From contig CALGAM010000198.1 of assembly GCA_937951935.1 (NCBI GenBank), positions 1 through 12,405 on the forward strand: a stretch of 12,405 nt of DNA, in the 5' to 3' direction. Of this stretch, positions 7,227 to 12,405 are shown in pieces. A program made the position numbers and the translations under genes. The stretch comes from an uncultured Micromonospora sp. GTDB lineage: Bacteria > Actinomycetota > Actinomycetes > Mycobacteriales > Micromonosporaceae. How positions within the stretch are numbered: position 1 is the stretch's first letter; each line of letters starts with the position of its first letter. The notes beneath the pieces were generated by a model. That model made no database searches. It saw nothing but the letters and a program-made list of their open reading frames with translations, and was not told the origin of the DNA.

Positions 7227-7544
7227 TCAGCCCTCGGGGCGGTGGAGCAGGCCGACCGCGATCGCGTGCACCGCGTCCAGGTCTGCCGGGTCGGCCAACA
7301 CCGTCCGGCCCCCGGTCACGACGTACCACTCGTCGGCGTCCTTGTACTGCACCCGGAGCACGACCTGCCCGCCGCGCAGTTCGGTGCGCAGGGTCAGCTC
7401 CCCGGTCACCACGCCGACCTCGTCGGTCATCACCCCGCCCGGACCGGCGACGATGTCGGTGGTCCGGCTCGCCGTCACACCACCGTCGACAGAGCCGGGG
7501 TCACCGCCGCCCCCGACGGGAGGGCCGGGGTCGGCGACCGCCAT
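7227..7544 (-). CDS. Small protein of unknown function, translationally coupled to the HNH nuclease gene
   Basis: I do not recognise a named family. The product is 105 residues. Residues 1-38 are Gly/Pro-rich and probably disordered. Residues 39-85 look like alternating beta strands (GVVTGELTLRTEL, GQVVLRVQYKDADEWYVV), and 88-101 look like one helix (ADPADLDAVHAIAVGLL). There is no signal peptide or membrane segment, so it is likely cytoplasmic. ATG at 7544-7542 overlaps the TGA of the nuclease gene by one base, and GGAGAG at 7556-7551 stands six bases before it, within the nuclease coding sequence. That spacing supports this start over a possible internal start at 7430, which would give a 67-residue core. 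Coupling to a nuclease could mean a shared pathway, or an inhibitor, but nothing in the sequence proves either. Confidence 0.8.
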   Translation of the reverse strand: MAVADPGPPVGGGGDPGSVDGGVTASRTTDIVAGPGGVMTDEVGVVTGELTLRTELRGGQVVLRVQYKDADEWYVVTGGRTVLADPADLDAVHAIAVGLLHRPEG

Positions 7545-8194
7545 CAACAGCTCTCCAGCATGTCGCCGAGCGCCGCCTTCTCGGCGTCGGTCACGGACAG
7601 ACGCCAGTAGTGCTTGACCGTGATCCAGTCCTCGGCGTACTGGCACCAGTCGTTGCGGTCCGGCGGCCGCCACTGGGAGGGGTCCTGGTCGCCCTTGGAC
7701 CGGTTCGACGACTTCGACACCGCGAAGAGCTGGGGTCGGTCGAGGTCGTTGGCGAAGTCCCCACGCTTCTCGTCGTCCCACCGGTTCGCGCCGGAGCGCC
7801 ACGCGTTCGCCAACGGCACCATGTGGTCGATGTCCACGTCCGCCGGGTCGGTCAGGACGCGGCCGTCGTACCGGCTGGACCAGCGGCCACCGACCACGTT
7901 GCAGCCCGAGAGCTTGATGTCGGTGCCGTCCCGCTGCAGGACGGTGTCGCGGATGTCGCAGTTCTTGCCGACGTCGCGCCAGTGCGGGAACCGGTTGCGG
8001 CTGTACCCCCGCATCGAGCCGGCCGGCGCCACGGTGAGCTCCTCAAGCAGCGCCCGCGGCCCGGCGGAGCTGGACGGTCGCGGCGGCAGCGTGTCCTCGG
8101 AACCGCAGCTGGCGACCCCGACCAGGGCGAGCAGCACCGTGGTCAGGACAGCACACCTCGGCAGTCTGTGTGATCTGGTACGGATGAACGGCAC
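7544..8194 (-). CDS. Secreted HNH endonuclease family lipoprotein (DUF1524/GmrSD C-terminal type)
   Basis: This is probably a surface-anchored or secreted nuclease. The 216-residue product, read from a GTG at 8194, begins with a lipoprotein signal: basic residues 5-13, hydrophobic core 15-26, lipobox VASC with Cys30. The mature part matches the DUF1524 HNH family of actinobacteria: a NCDIRD motif (78-83), GGRWSSRYDG, the HNH core DIDHMVPLANAW (121-132, His124), SGANRW, FANDL, LFAVSKSSNRSKGD (Asn164, Lys167), DPSQWRPP and a CQYAEDWITVK block. Cysteines 79, 98, 184 and 216 may form two disulfides, which fits an exported protein. The frame is open to 8638, but the upstream part overlaps the glycosyltransferase gene antisense-free on the same strand in another frame and has no family similarity. 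GGAA lies a few bases upstream of the GTG as a weak ribosome site. The substrate (DNA or RNA) is unknown. Confidence 0.88.
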   Translation of the reverse strand: MPFIRTRSHRLPRCAVLTTVLLALVGVASCGSEDTLPPRPSSSAGPRALLEELTVAPAGSMRGYSRNRFPHWRDVGKNCDIRDTVLQRDGTDIKLSGCNVVGGRWSSRYDGRVLTDPADVDIDHMVPLANAWRSGANRWDDEKRGDFANDLDRPQLFAVSKSSNRSKGDQDPSQWRPPDRNDWCQYAEDWITVKHYWRLSVTDAEKAALGDMLESC

Positions 8195-8228
8195 GGTTCC
8201 AGCTTGCGGGGTGTCGATCGGCGGACGG

Positions 8229-8271
8229 AGGATTCGGAGACGAGGCTCCGGCGGTCTCGCCGGGAATCCTA
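8229..8271 (-). promoter_or_regulatory. Candidate promoter with overlapping inverted repeat upstream of the nuclease gene
   Basis: On the minus strand TAGGAT (8271-8266) matches the actinobacterial -10 consensus well, but no good -35 is seen. Transcription would start near 8259 and give a leader of about 65 bases. The -10 overlaps one arm of an inverted repeat: AGGATTC at 8229-8235 pairs with GAATCCT at 8264-8270, and inside it GAGAC at 8237-8241 pairs with GTCTC at 8254-8258. The repeat could be an operator or, if transcribed from upstream, a structured RNA. The nuclease may also be transcribed from the glycosyltransferase gene. Confidence 0.35.
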
Positions 8272-8278
8272 CGCCCCT

Positions 8279-8312
8279 GCGGGAAAGGTTGGCACGTGGT
8301 GCCGGGTCCCGC
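8279..8312 (-). terminator. Two-tier hairpin after the downstream glycosyltransferase gene
   Basis: Six bases past the stop codon of the glycosyltransferase gene, GCGGGA (8279-8284) pairs with TCCCGC (8307-8312). Inside it GGCAC (8291-8295) pairs with GTGCC (8299-8303) around a three-base loop. On the minus strand the inner stem is followed by AACCTTT, a mild T-rich run. The position fits a terminator that would separate the glycosyltransferase from the nuclease unit. Confidence 0.5.
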
Positions 8313-8318
8313 CATCGG

Positions 8319-9914
8319 TCACTCGACGGCAACCAGTTCCGCCACCCGGATTCGGTAGAACTGGACAGATTGGGCAACCCGGTACCGTGCCCGCAGCACG
8401 TCGCCCCGCTCACCGCCGACCCGGGCCAGCGGGTCGCGGCCGCCCCGCACCGTGACCAGCCAGATCCGCCGCACCCCCTGGACGCAGGCGGCCGGGTCCG
8501 GGCACTCCTGCGCGGCGTAGTTGCCCCGTTCGTTCGCCGGTACGGCGAGGAAGACGTCCACCAGCGCCGGGCCGTTGCGCATCTCGTACGCCATGGCCCG
8601 GCGGAGGTACAGGTAGCCGGCGAACGCGATGCCGTCACCCGGTTGGCTGTGCGCCATGATGAACCGGGCGGCCGGCCGGAAGGCGAACTCCTGCTCCACC
8701 CGGTCGCTGCGCATCGCCCGCTGGGCGGGAATGCCGACCACGCCGACCGCGACCACCGCCGCGAGACCGCCCGCCAGCGTCCCCACCCCGGCCCGGCCCG
8801 GCCGACCGCCCGGTCGCGCCGTCGCCCGGATGCCCGCCCGCGCGATCCACAACGCCCCGGCGGCGGCCGACAACGCCCAGGCCGGGACCGTGAACAGCAT
8901 GTAGCGGAAGTAGAAGAGCTGGACCTGGTGCGAGATCAGGAAGGTGACCGCGGGGGCCACCGCGATCCACGCCCCGAGGACGACACCGGTCCACCGGGAG
9001 GTCACGAGCCCGACCAGAGCCAGGCAGGCCACCGGAAGAGCCACCCGCCAGCCGCCGAGGATCCCCTTCGGCAGTTCGACGACATCCCGCCACCCGGGGA
9101 TCGGAATCCAGTCGATCTGCCCGGCCTGGGCCTGGGCGGCGACGGCGACCGGCAGGACGACGGCGCATCCGGCCAGTCCGGCGATCAGCCACGGTCCGAG
9201 CAGGCTGCGGAGCCGACGAGCGCGGTCCCGGGGGTGCCGCAGCACCAGGACGAGGTGCGCGGCCAGTACGGCGAGCGCGATCAGGTGACTGAGACCGACG
9301 GCGGCGACCGCCGCGCCGTACGCGACCCAGCGCCGCGGCCTCGGCCGCTCCAGCGCGCGGAGCAGGAGCAGCGTGGCTCCGATCGTGACGGCGAGGGTCT
9401 GGGCGTAGGGGCGGGCCTCGGCGGCGTACCGGGAGACGGTCGGCAGGACGGCGAACAGCAGTCCGGCGACCACGCCGGTCGGGGTGTCGTAGAGCCGGCG
9501 ACCGAGCAGGACGAGCAGCGCGGCCGCCAGCGCCATCCACAGGATGGCCGGGAACCGCAACGCCAGCGGCGAGTCGCCGAACAGGCTGATCCAGACCTTC
9601 ATGTAGCCGAAGAACGGCGCGAAGACGATGTCGGTGAAGCCGAGCAGCCTGGCCAGGTCCGGCAGGGAGAGGCTGGCCGCCCACCAGGTGGCGTGCTCGT
9701 CCCGCCACAGCTGCCGACTGCCGGCCCCGATGAGTGCCAGAACCAGGACGGTCACCGCGGGGATGCCGGCCAGCACCGCCGTGCCGTGGCGTCGCAGCCG
9801 GTCGCCGCGGAACACCCCGCCGGACCGGTCGACCTGCCTGTCGGGGTCGGCCCGACCCGACCCGGTGGTGTCGACGCGCGCCGTCGACAGCGTCGATGCC
9901 CTACTGCCTGCCAT
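8319..9914 (-). CDS. GT-C membrane glycosyltransferase, GT39/PMT_2-like (downstream paralogue)
   Basis: This is a multi-pass membrane enzyme that likely moves a sugar from a polyprenyl-phosphate carrier to an acceptor on the outer face of the membrane. The 531-residue product has a disordered N-terminus (1-44), a first helix near 45-65, then the hallmark first outside loop RQLWRDEHATWWAA with the Asp72-Glu73 pair expected of GT39/ArnT-like enzymes. FGDSPLALRFP, SRYAAEARPYAQ and the late FRYMLFTVPAW motif follow. About ten hydrophobic segments precede a soluble C-terminal domain of about 130 residues. ATG at 9914 is chosen because GACGGGG stands a few bases upstream and a likely promoter (9958-9963) lies between it and the alternative ATG at 10001, which would add 29 residues. 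It is a tandem copy of the gene at 10061-11662. Donor and acceptor are unknown. Confidence 0.87.
   Translation of the reverse strand: MAGSRASTLSTARVDTTGSGRADPDRQVDRSGGVFRGDRLRRHGTAVLAGIPAVTVLVLALIGAGSRQLWRDEHATWWAASLSLPDLARLLGFTDIVFAPFFGYMKVWISLFGDSPLALRFPAILWMALAAALLVLLGRRLYDTPTGVVAGLLFAVLPTVSRYAAEARPYAQTLAVTIGATLLLLRALERPRPRRWVAYGAAVAAVGLSHLIALAVLAAHLVLVLRHPRDRARRLRSLLGPWLIAGLAGCAVVLPVAVAAQAQAGQIDWIPIPGWRDVVELPKGILGGWRVALPVACLALVGLVTSRWTGVVLGAWIAVAPAVTFLISHQVQLFYFRYMLFTVPAWALSAAAGALWIARAGIRATARPGGRPGRAGVGTLAGGLAAVVAVGVVGIPAQRAMRSDRVEQEFAFRPAARFIMAHSQPGDGIAFAGYLYLRRAMAYEMRNGPALVDVFLAVPANERGNYAAQECPDPAACVQGVRRIWLVTVRGGRDPLARVGGERGDVLRARYRVAQSVQFYRIRVAELVAVE
9354..9469 (-). repeat. 116-bp near-identical patch shared with 11084-11199, copy 1
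   Basis: This segment of the downstream glycosyltransferase gene matches 11084-11199 at 114 of 116 positions, by my reading, in the same orientation. A 62-bp run (9408-9469) is exact. The two differences (9388, 9407) both change the amino acid (Val/Ala and Tyr/His). It encodes the stretch around SRYAAEARPYAQTLAVTIG. Flanking DNA is much less similar. Confidence 0.9.
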
Positions 9915-9935
9915 CCGGTTGCCCCGTCCCGTCGG

Positions 9936-9970
9936 TTGGCAACGACTGTCGGCGCACATCGTATTGCCAA
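9936..9970 (-). promoter_or_regulatory. Candidate promoter and paired TTGNCAA boxes upstream of the downstream glycosyltransferase
   Basis: On the minus strand TACGAT (9963-9958) fits a TANNNT -10 box. The predicted transcript would start near 9951 and have a leader of about 37 bases to the ATG at 9914. No convincing -35 is seen. Two heptamers, TTGGCAA at 9936-9942 and TTGCCAA at 9964-9970, flank it. Each has the palindromic form TTGNCAA, and their centres are 28 bp apart, so a dimeric regulator could bind both. Promoter and operator roles are inferred. Confidence 0.35.
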
Positions 9971-9993
9971 TCCGGACGGTGCATAGCCGACAA

Positions 9994-10007
9994 TCCACCA
10001 TGGTGGA
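9994..10007. promoter_or_regulatory. Perfect 14-bp palindrome between the two glycosyltransferase genes
   Basis: TCCACCATGGTGGA is its own reverse complement. It lies 31 bases upstream of the candidate -10 box of the downstream glycosyltransferase gene and includes an alternative ATG of that gene. It looks like an operator half-site pair. No regulator is encoded next to it. Confidence 0.45.
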
Positions 10008-10022
10008 CAGCCCGGGACGCGC

Positions 10023-10038
10023 CGGCGACGCACCGCCG
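10023..10038 (-). terminator. Weak hairpin after the upstream glycosyltransferase gene
   Basis: CGGCG at 10023-10027 pairs with CGCCG at 10034-10038 around a six-base loop, 22 bases past the stop codon at 10061 on the minus strand. The stem is short and in very GC-rich DNA, so a terminator is possible but poorly supported. Confidence 0.2.
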
Positions 10039-10060
10039 CGGGGCGACCGGGGTCGACCGC

Positions 10061-11662
10061 CTACCGCCGCCTGACCAGTTCCAGCACCCGGATCCGGGGA
10101 AACTCCGCCACCCGCGCCACCACGAACCGGTCTCGCAGCAGCTCACCGCGGGCTCCGGGCTCCCGGTCCAGCGGGTTCGGCCCACCGCGCACCGTGACGA
10201 GCCAGATCCGCCGTACGCCGCCCAGGCACTCTGCCGGGCGCCGGCATTCCTGGTCGTGGTACCAGCCCCGGTCCCGGGCGGGTACCGCCAGGAAGACGTC
10301 GACCGGGCGGGGGTCGTGCCGGAGTTCGTACGCCATCGCCCGGCGCAGGTACCGGTGGCCGCCGTACGCGATCCCGTCGCCCGGTCGGGCGTGGGTTCGG
10401 ATGAAGTCGGCGACCTGCCGGAACGCGAACTCGTTCTCGACCAGGTCGTGCCGGGCCGCTCGGTGCCCGGGTAGGCCGTAGCCGACCACGAGGGCCACCG
10501 CGACCGCTCCGGCCAGCACCGACCGCAGCACCGGGCGGCGGACCGGTGTCGTGCCGGATCGGCCCAGCCGGGCGGCGAGCAGGGTGCCGGCGGCGGCCAG
10601 CAGCACCCACGCCGGAACGGTGAACAGCAGGTGGCGGGGGTGGAAGAGCCGCCACTGGGCCGATGCCAGGTAGCTCACCACCGGCGTGGGCAGCGCCCAG
10701 ACGGCCAGCACCAGGGTGGGCCGGTGGTGGACCGCGAGCCCGGCGAGCGCCAGGCCGCCCAGCAGGATCGCCACCTCCCGGCCACCGAGGAGGGCACCCG
10801 GCAGGCGGAGCAGGTCCAGTGGCTCGGGCCGGGAGTTCCCGACGTCCTGGTGGCTCTGCCCGCTGGCCAGAAGCACCAGCGGTGCGGGCACGGCGCACCC
10901 GGCGCCGACCGCGACCAGCCACGGGCGCACCAGCCGGACGACCGGGCGCCCCCGGCCCCGTACCTCGGCGGCCACCAGGACCGCGTGGACGGCGAGCACG
11001 GAGAGCGCGACCAGGTGGCTCAACCCCACCGCCGCGACCCCGAGGGCGTAGCCCGTCCAGCGCCACCGGGTCGGCCGGTCGAACGCGCGGAGCAGGAGCA
11101 GCGTGGCTCCGATCGTGGCGGCGAGGGTCTGGGCGTGGGGGCGGGCCTCGGCGGCGTACCGGGAGACGGTCGGCAGGACGGCGAACAGCAGTCCGGCGAG
11201 CAGCCCGGTCGGGGCGTCGTAGAGCCGACGGCCGAGGAGCGCGAGCAGGGCCGCGGCGGCCGACATCCACAGCAGCGACGGAAACCGCAGCGCCAGGGGC
11301 GAATCGCCGAAGACCGCCGTCCAGATCCGCAGGTAGCCGTAGTACGCCGCGAGGACGACGTCGGTGTTGCCCAGCAGGTCGACCAGTTCGGGAACGGTCA
11401 GTTGGGTCGCCGCCCACCAGGTCGCGTGCTCGTCCCTCCACAGTTGGCGGTCGCCGAGCCCGACGATCCCACAGGCCAGGGTCACCAGCGCGGGAGCAGC
11501 CGTGACCAGGAGAGTCTCACGACGCCGCCGGGCGGGGGCGGGTCGGCCGGGCGCCGGTGTGGGGGCCGGGTCGGGACGGTCCGGGTCGGACGTGGCCGCC
11601 CCGAGGCGGGTGTCGGCCGCGGCGCCACCGGTCCACTGTTTCCGCAGGGCGTCGCTGGACAT
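10061..11662 (-). CDS. GT-C membrane glycosyltransferase, GT39/PMT_2-like (upstream paralogue)
   Basis: This is the first of the tandem pair and has the same architecture as the gene at 8319-9914. The product is 533 residues: a Pro/Ala/Arg-rich cytoplasmic tail (1-49), a first helix near 50-69, the outside loop RQLWRDEHATWWAA with Asp77-Glu78, then FGDSPLALRFP, SRYAAEARPHAQ and a C-terminal domain ending in RRIWLVTVRGG and a Val/Arg-rich tail. It differs from its twin at two family positions: EARPHA instead of EARPYA, and PRHLLF instead of FRYMLF. Acceptor or donor preference may therefore differ. ATG at 11662 has GGGGA six bases upstream. The frame remains open to 12247, but that part is another frame of leuA. 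The gene starts 203 bases downstream of the leuA stop codon and probably has its own promoter. Confidence 0.87.
   Translation of the reverse strand: MSSDALRKQWTGGAAADTRLGAATSDPDRPDPAPTPAPGRPAPARRRRETLLVTAAPALVTLACGIVGLGDRQLWRDEHATWWAATQLTVPELVDLLGNTDVVLAAYYGYLRIWTAVFGDSPLALRFPSLLWMSAAAALLALLGRRLYDAPTGLLAGLLFAVLPTVSRYAAEARPHAQTLAATIGATLLLLRAFDRPTRWRWTGYALGVAAVGLSHLVALSVLAVHAVLVAAEVRGRGRPVVRLVRPWLVAVGAGCAVPAPLVLLASGQSHQDVGNSRPEPLDLLRLPGALLGGREVAILLGGLALAGLAVHHRPTLVLAVWALPTPVVSYLASAQWRLFHPRHLLFTVPAWVLLAAAGTLLAARLGRSGTTPVRRPVLRSVLAGAVAVALVVGYGLPGHRAARHDLVENEFAFRQVADFIRTHARPGDGIAYGGHRYLRRAMAYELRHDPRPVDVFLAVPARDRGWYHDQECRRPAECLGGVRRIWLVTVRGGPNPLDREPGARGELLRDRFVVARVAEFPRIRVLELVRRR
11084..11199 (-). 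repeat. 116-bp near-identical patch shared with 9354-9469, copy 2
   Basis: This is the partner copy, in the upstream glycosyltransferase gene, offset by exactly 1730 bases from copy 1. It has no synonymous differences from the other copy over about 38 codons. DNA on both sides falls to roughly 70-80 percent identity by eye, with many third-position changes. Confidence 0.9.
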
Positions 11663-11865
11663 CGGTGATCCCCGTTTCCGCCGCTCTCCGTGCGTCAGCG
11701 GGATCAATGGTATGGGCGACACACGCGGCGCACCGGTGACCTCGCGCGCGGGCCGCGGCGGAAGGGCGACGGGGTGCGCCGGACGCGGGTGGGCACGGGT
11801 GCCGGGGTTGGGCCGCCGGGGGGCCGGCCCGGGCCACGGGGACGCCGCGGCCCGGGCCGGGCGAC
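11663..11865. other. Intergenic region between leuA and the glycosyltransferase pair
   Basis: This 203-base gap has no supported gene. Its leuA end holds a 12-bp-stem terminator (11824-11860). Its other end holds the ribosome binding site of the upstream glycosyltransferase (GGGGA, six bases before the ATG at 11662) and a possible -10 box. On the minus strand TACCAT (11712-11707) has the TANNNT form and would give a leader of roughly 38 bases, but no recognisable -35 lies upstream of it. The rest is GC-rich and unremarkable. Confidence 0.55.
11824..11860 (-). terminator. Terminator of leuA, 12-bp perfect stem
   Basis: CCGGCCCGGGCC at 11824-11835 pairs perfectly with GGCCCGGGCCGG at 11849-11860 around a 13-base loop. 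It begins five bases after the leuA stop codon on the minus strand. It is the best-placed strong stem in the window. There is no T run, as often seen in actinomycetes. It should insulate the glycosyltransferase genes from leuA transcription. Confidence 0.7.
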
Positions 11866-12405
11866 TCAGCGCAGGGCCCGGTTGACCGCGCTGGTCACCG
11901 CCCGGATCGAGGCGGTCACGATGTTGGCGTCCAGCCCGACGCCCCAGACCGTACGGCCGTCCACCTCGCACTCGACGTACGCCGCCGCCTGGGCGTCGCC
12001 GCCGGCGGACATCGCGTGCTCGTGGTAGTCGAGGACCCGGACCCGGACGTCGACCGAGTGCAGCGCGTTGACGTACGCGTCGATCGGGCCGTTGCCGGTC
12101 GCGGTGAGGGTGTGGTGGACGTCGCGGAAGTGGGTCTCGGCCTCGATCTCCACCTTGCCGTCGGCGGTGCCGATGGTGTAGCTGTCCACCCGCAGCACCG
12201 GCTGCGGCTGCTGGTCCACGAGGTACTCCTCGGCGAAGAGCTGCCACATCCGGGCCGGCTCGACCTCGCCGCCCACGTCGTCGGTGACCCGCTGCACGAC
12301 CCCGGAGAACTCGATCTGGAGCCGGCGGGGCAGGTCGAGGTGGTGCTCGGTCTTCATGATGTACGCCACGCCGCCCTTGCCGGACTGCGAGTTGACCCGG
12401 ATCAC
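11866..12405 (-). CDS. leuA: 2-isopropylmalate synthase LeuA, C-terminal part (gene runs off the window)
   Basis: LeuA joins acetyl-CoA and 2-oxoisovalerate in the first committed step of leucine synthesis. Only the last 179 residues are present; the 5' end and catalytic TIM barrel lie beyond position 12405. The visible part starts in the linker region with NSQSGKGGVAYIMKTEH and LPRRLQIEFSGVVQ, then MWQLFAEEYL. It ends with the leucine-sensing dimer domain: a beta-rich stretch followed by GNGPIDAYVNALHS, HAMSAGGDAQAAAYVE and GVGLDANIVTASIRAVTSAVNR. These are hallmarks of the long actinobacterial LeuA, in which leucine binds this domain and inhibits the enzyme. The GTG at the window edge is an internal Val codon rather than a start. 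A strong hairpin follows the stop codon. Confidence 0.95.
   Translation of the reverse strand: MIRVNSQSGKGGVAYIMKTEHHLDLPRRLQIEFSGVVQRVTDDVGGEVEPARMWQLFAEEYLVDQQPQPVLRVDSYTIGTADGKVEIEAETHFRDVHHTLTATGNGPIDAYVNALHSVDVRVRVLDYHEHAMSAGGDAQAAAYVECEVDGRTVWGVGLDANIVTASIRAVTSAVNRALR

Noticed and set aside
7544..8638. Nuclease frame extended upstream to 8638
   Set aside because: The first 148 codons overlap the glycosyltransferase gene in another frame and show no family similarity. A GTG at 8194 starts a clean lipoprotein signal.
7614..9986. Long open frame on the + strand (about 790 codons)
   Set aside because: It is antisense to the nuclease and glycosyltransferase genes, which have clear motifs. 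Its translation is rich in Arg, Pro and Asp with no domain, as expected from the GC-rich opposite strand.
9915..10001. ATG at 10001 as start of the downstream glycosyltransferase
   Set aside because: It sits inside a perfect palindrome, has no ribosome binding site and lies upstream of the probable -10 box. It cannot be fully excluded.
9354..11199. Interpretation of the 116-bp repeats as CRISPR or insertion-sequence ends
   Set aside because: Only two copies exist, both inside matching positions of paralogous coding genes. There are no spacers, terminal inverted repeats or transposase.
10061..12247. Glycosyltransferase frame extended upstream to 12247
   Set aside because: The added part overlaps leuA in another frame and is low-complexity. 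ATG at 11662 with GGGGA upstream is the natural start.

Overview
The window is very GC-rich, with strongly GC-biased third codon positions. It carries RecR, an actinobacterial-type LeuA and secreted lipoproteins with Gram-positive-style lipoboxes. Together these point to a high-GC actinomycete, most probably a Micromonospora-like member of the Micromonosporaceae. That lineage call is an inference from protein style, not a database match. No tRNA, rRNA, insertion sequence, integrase, phage gene or CRISPR array was seen.

Left part (1-7105, all + strand). The complete recombination-mediator gene recR (19-612) is followed by a 363-base gap with three palindromes and a 12-bp direct repeat. Next is a complete five-gene peptide-type (Dpp/Opp family) ABC importer: lipoprotein substrate-binding protein (976-2640), two permeases (2783-3787, 3882-4859) and two ATPases (4866-5960, 5957-7105). 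The binding-protein gene is separated from the permeases by a 142-base spacer holding a purine-rich run and a perfect 13-bp stem. This layout usually lets the binding protein be made in excess over the membrane parts. The last three genes are tightly packed (6-base gap, then an ATGA overlap). The lipoprotein would capture a peptide or similar solute outside the membrane, the permeases form the channel and the ATPase pair drives import.

Right part (7227-12405, all - strand, convergent with the transporter). Reading in the direction of transcription there is: the 3' end of leuA (12405-11866) with a strong terminator hairpin; two tandem paralogous GT-C membrane glycosyltransferases of the GT39/PMT_2 type (11662-10061 and 9914-8319); a secreted DUF1524-type HNH nuclease lipoprotein (8194-7544); and a 105-residue protein of unknown function (7544-7227) whose start codon overlaps the nuclease stop codon. 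The two transcription blocks converge at 7106-7226, where each side has a hairpin suited to a terminator.

The most notable observations are: (i) a 116-bp patch shared by the two glycosyltransferase genes with no synonymous differences, inside genes that are otherwise clearly diverged, which suggests gene conversion; (ii) the translationally coupled pair of an extracellular HNH nuclease and a small unknown protein; (iii) palindromes and paired TTGNCAA boxes around the likely promoter of the second glycosyltransferase gene. I see no convincing new defence or biosynthetic system here. The nuclease/small-protein pair is the best candidate for undescribed function.
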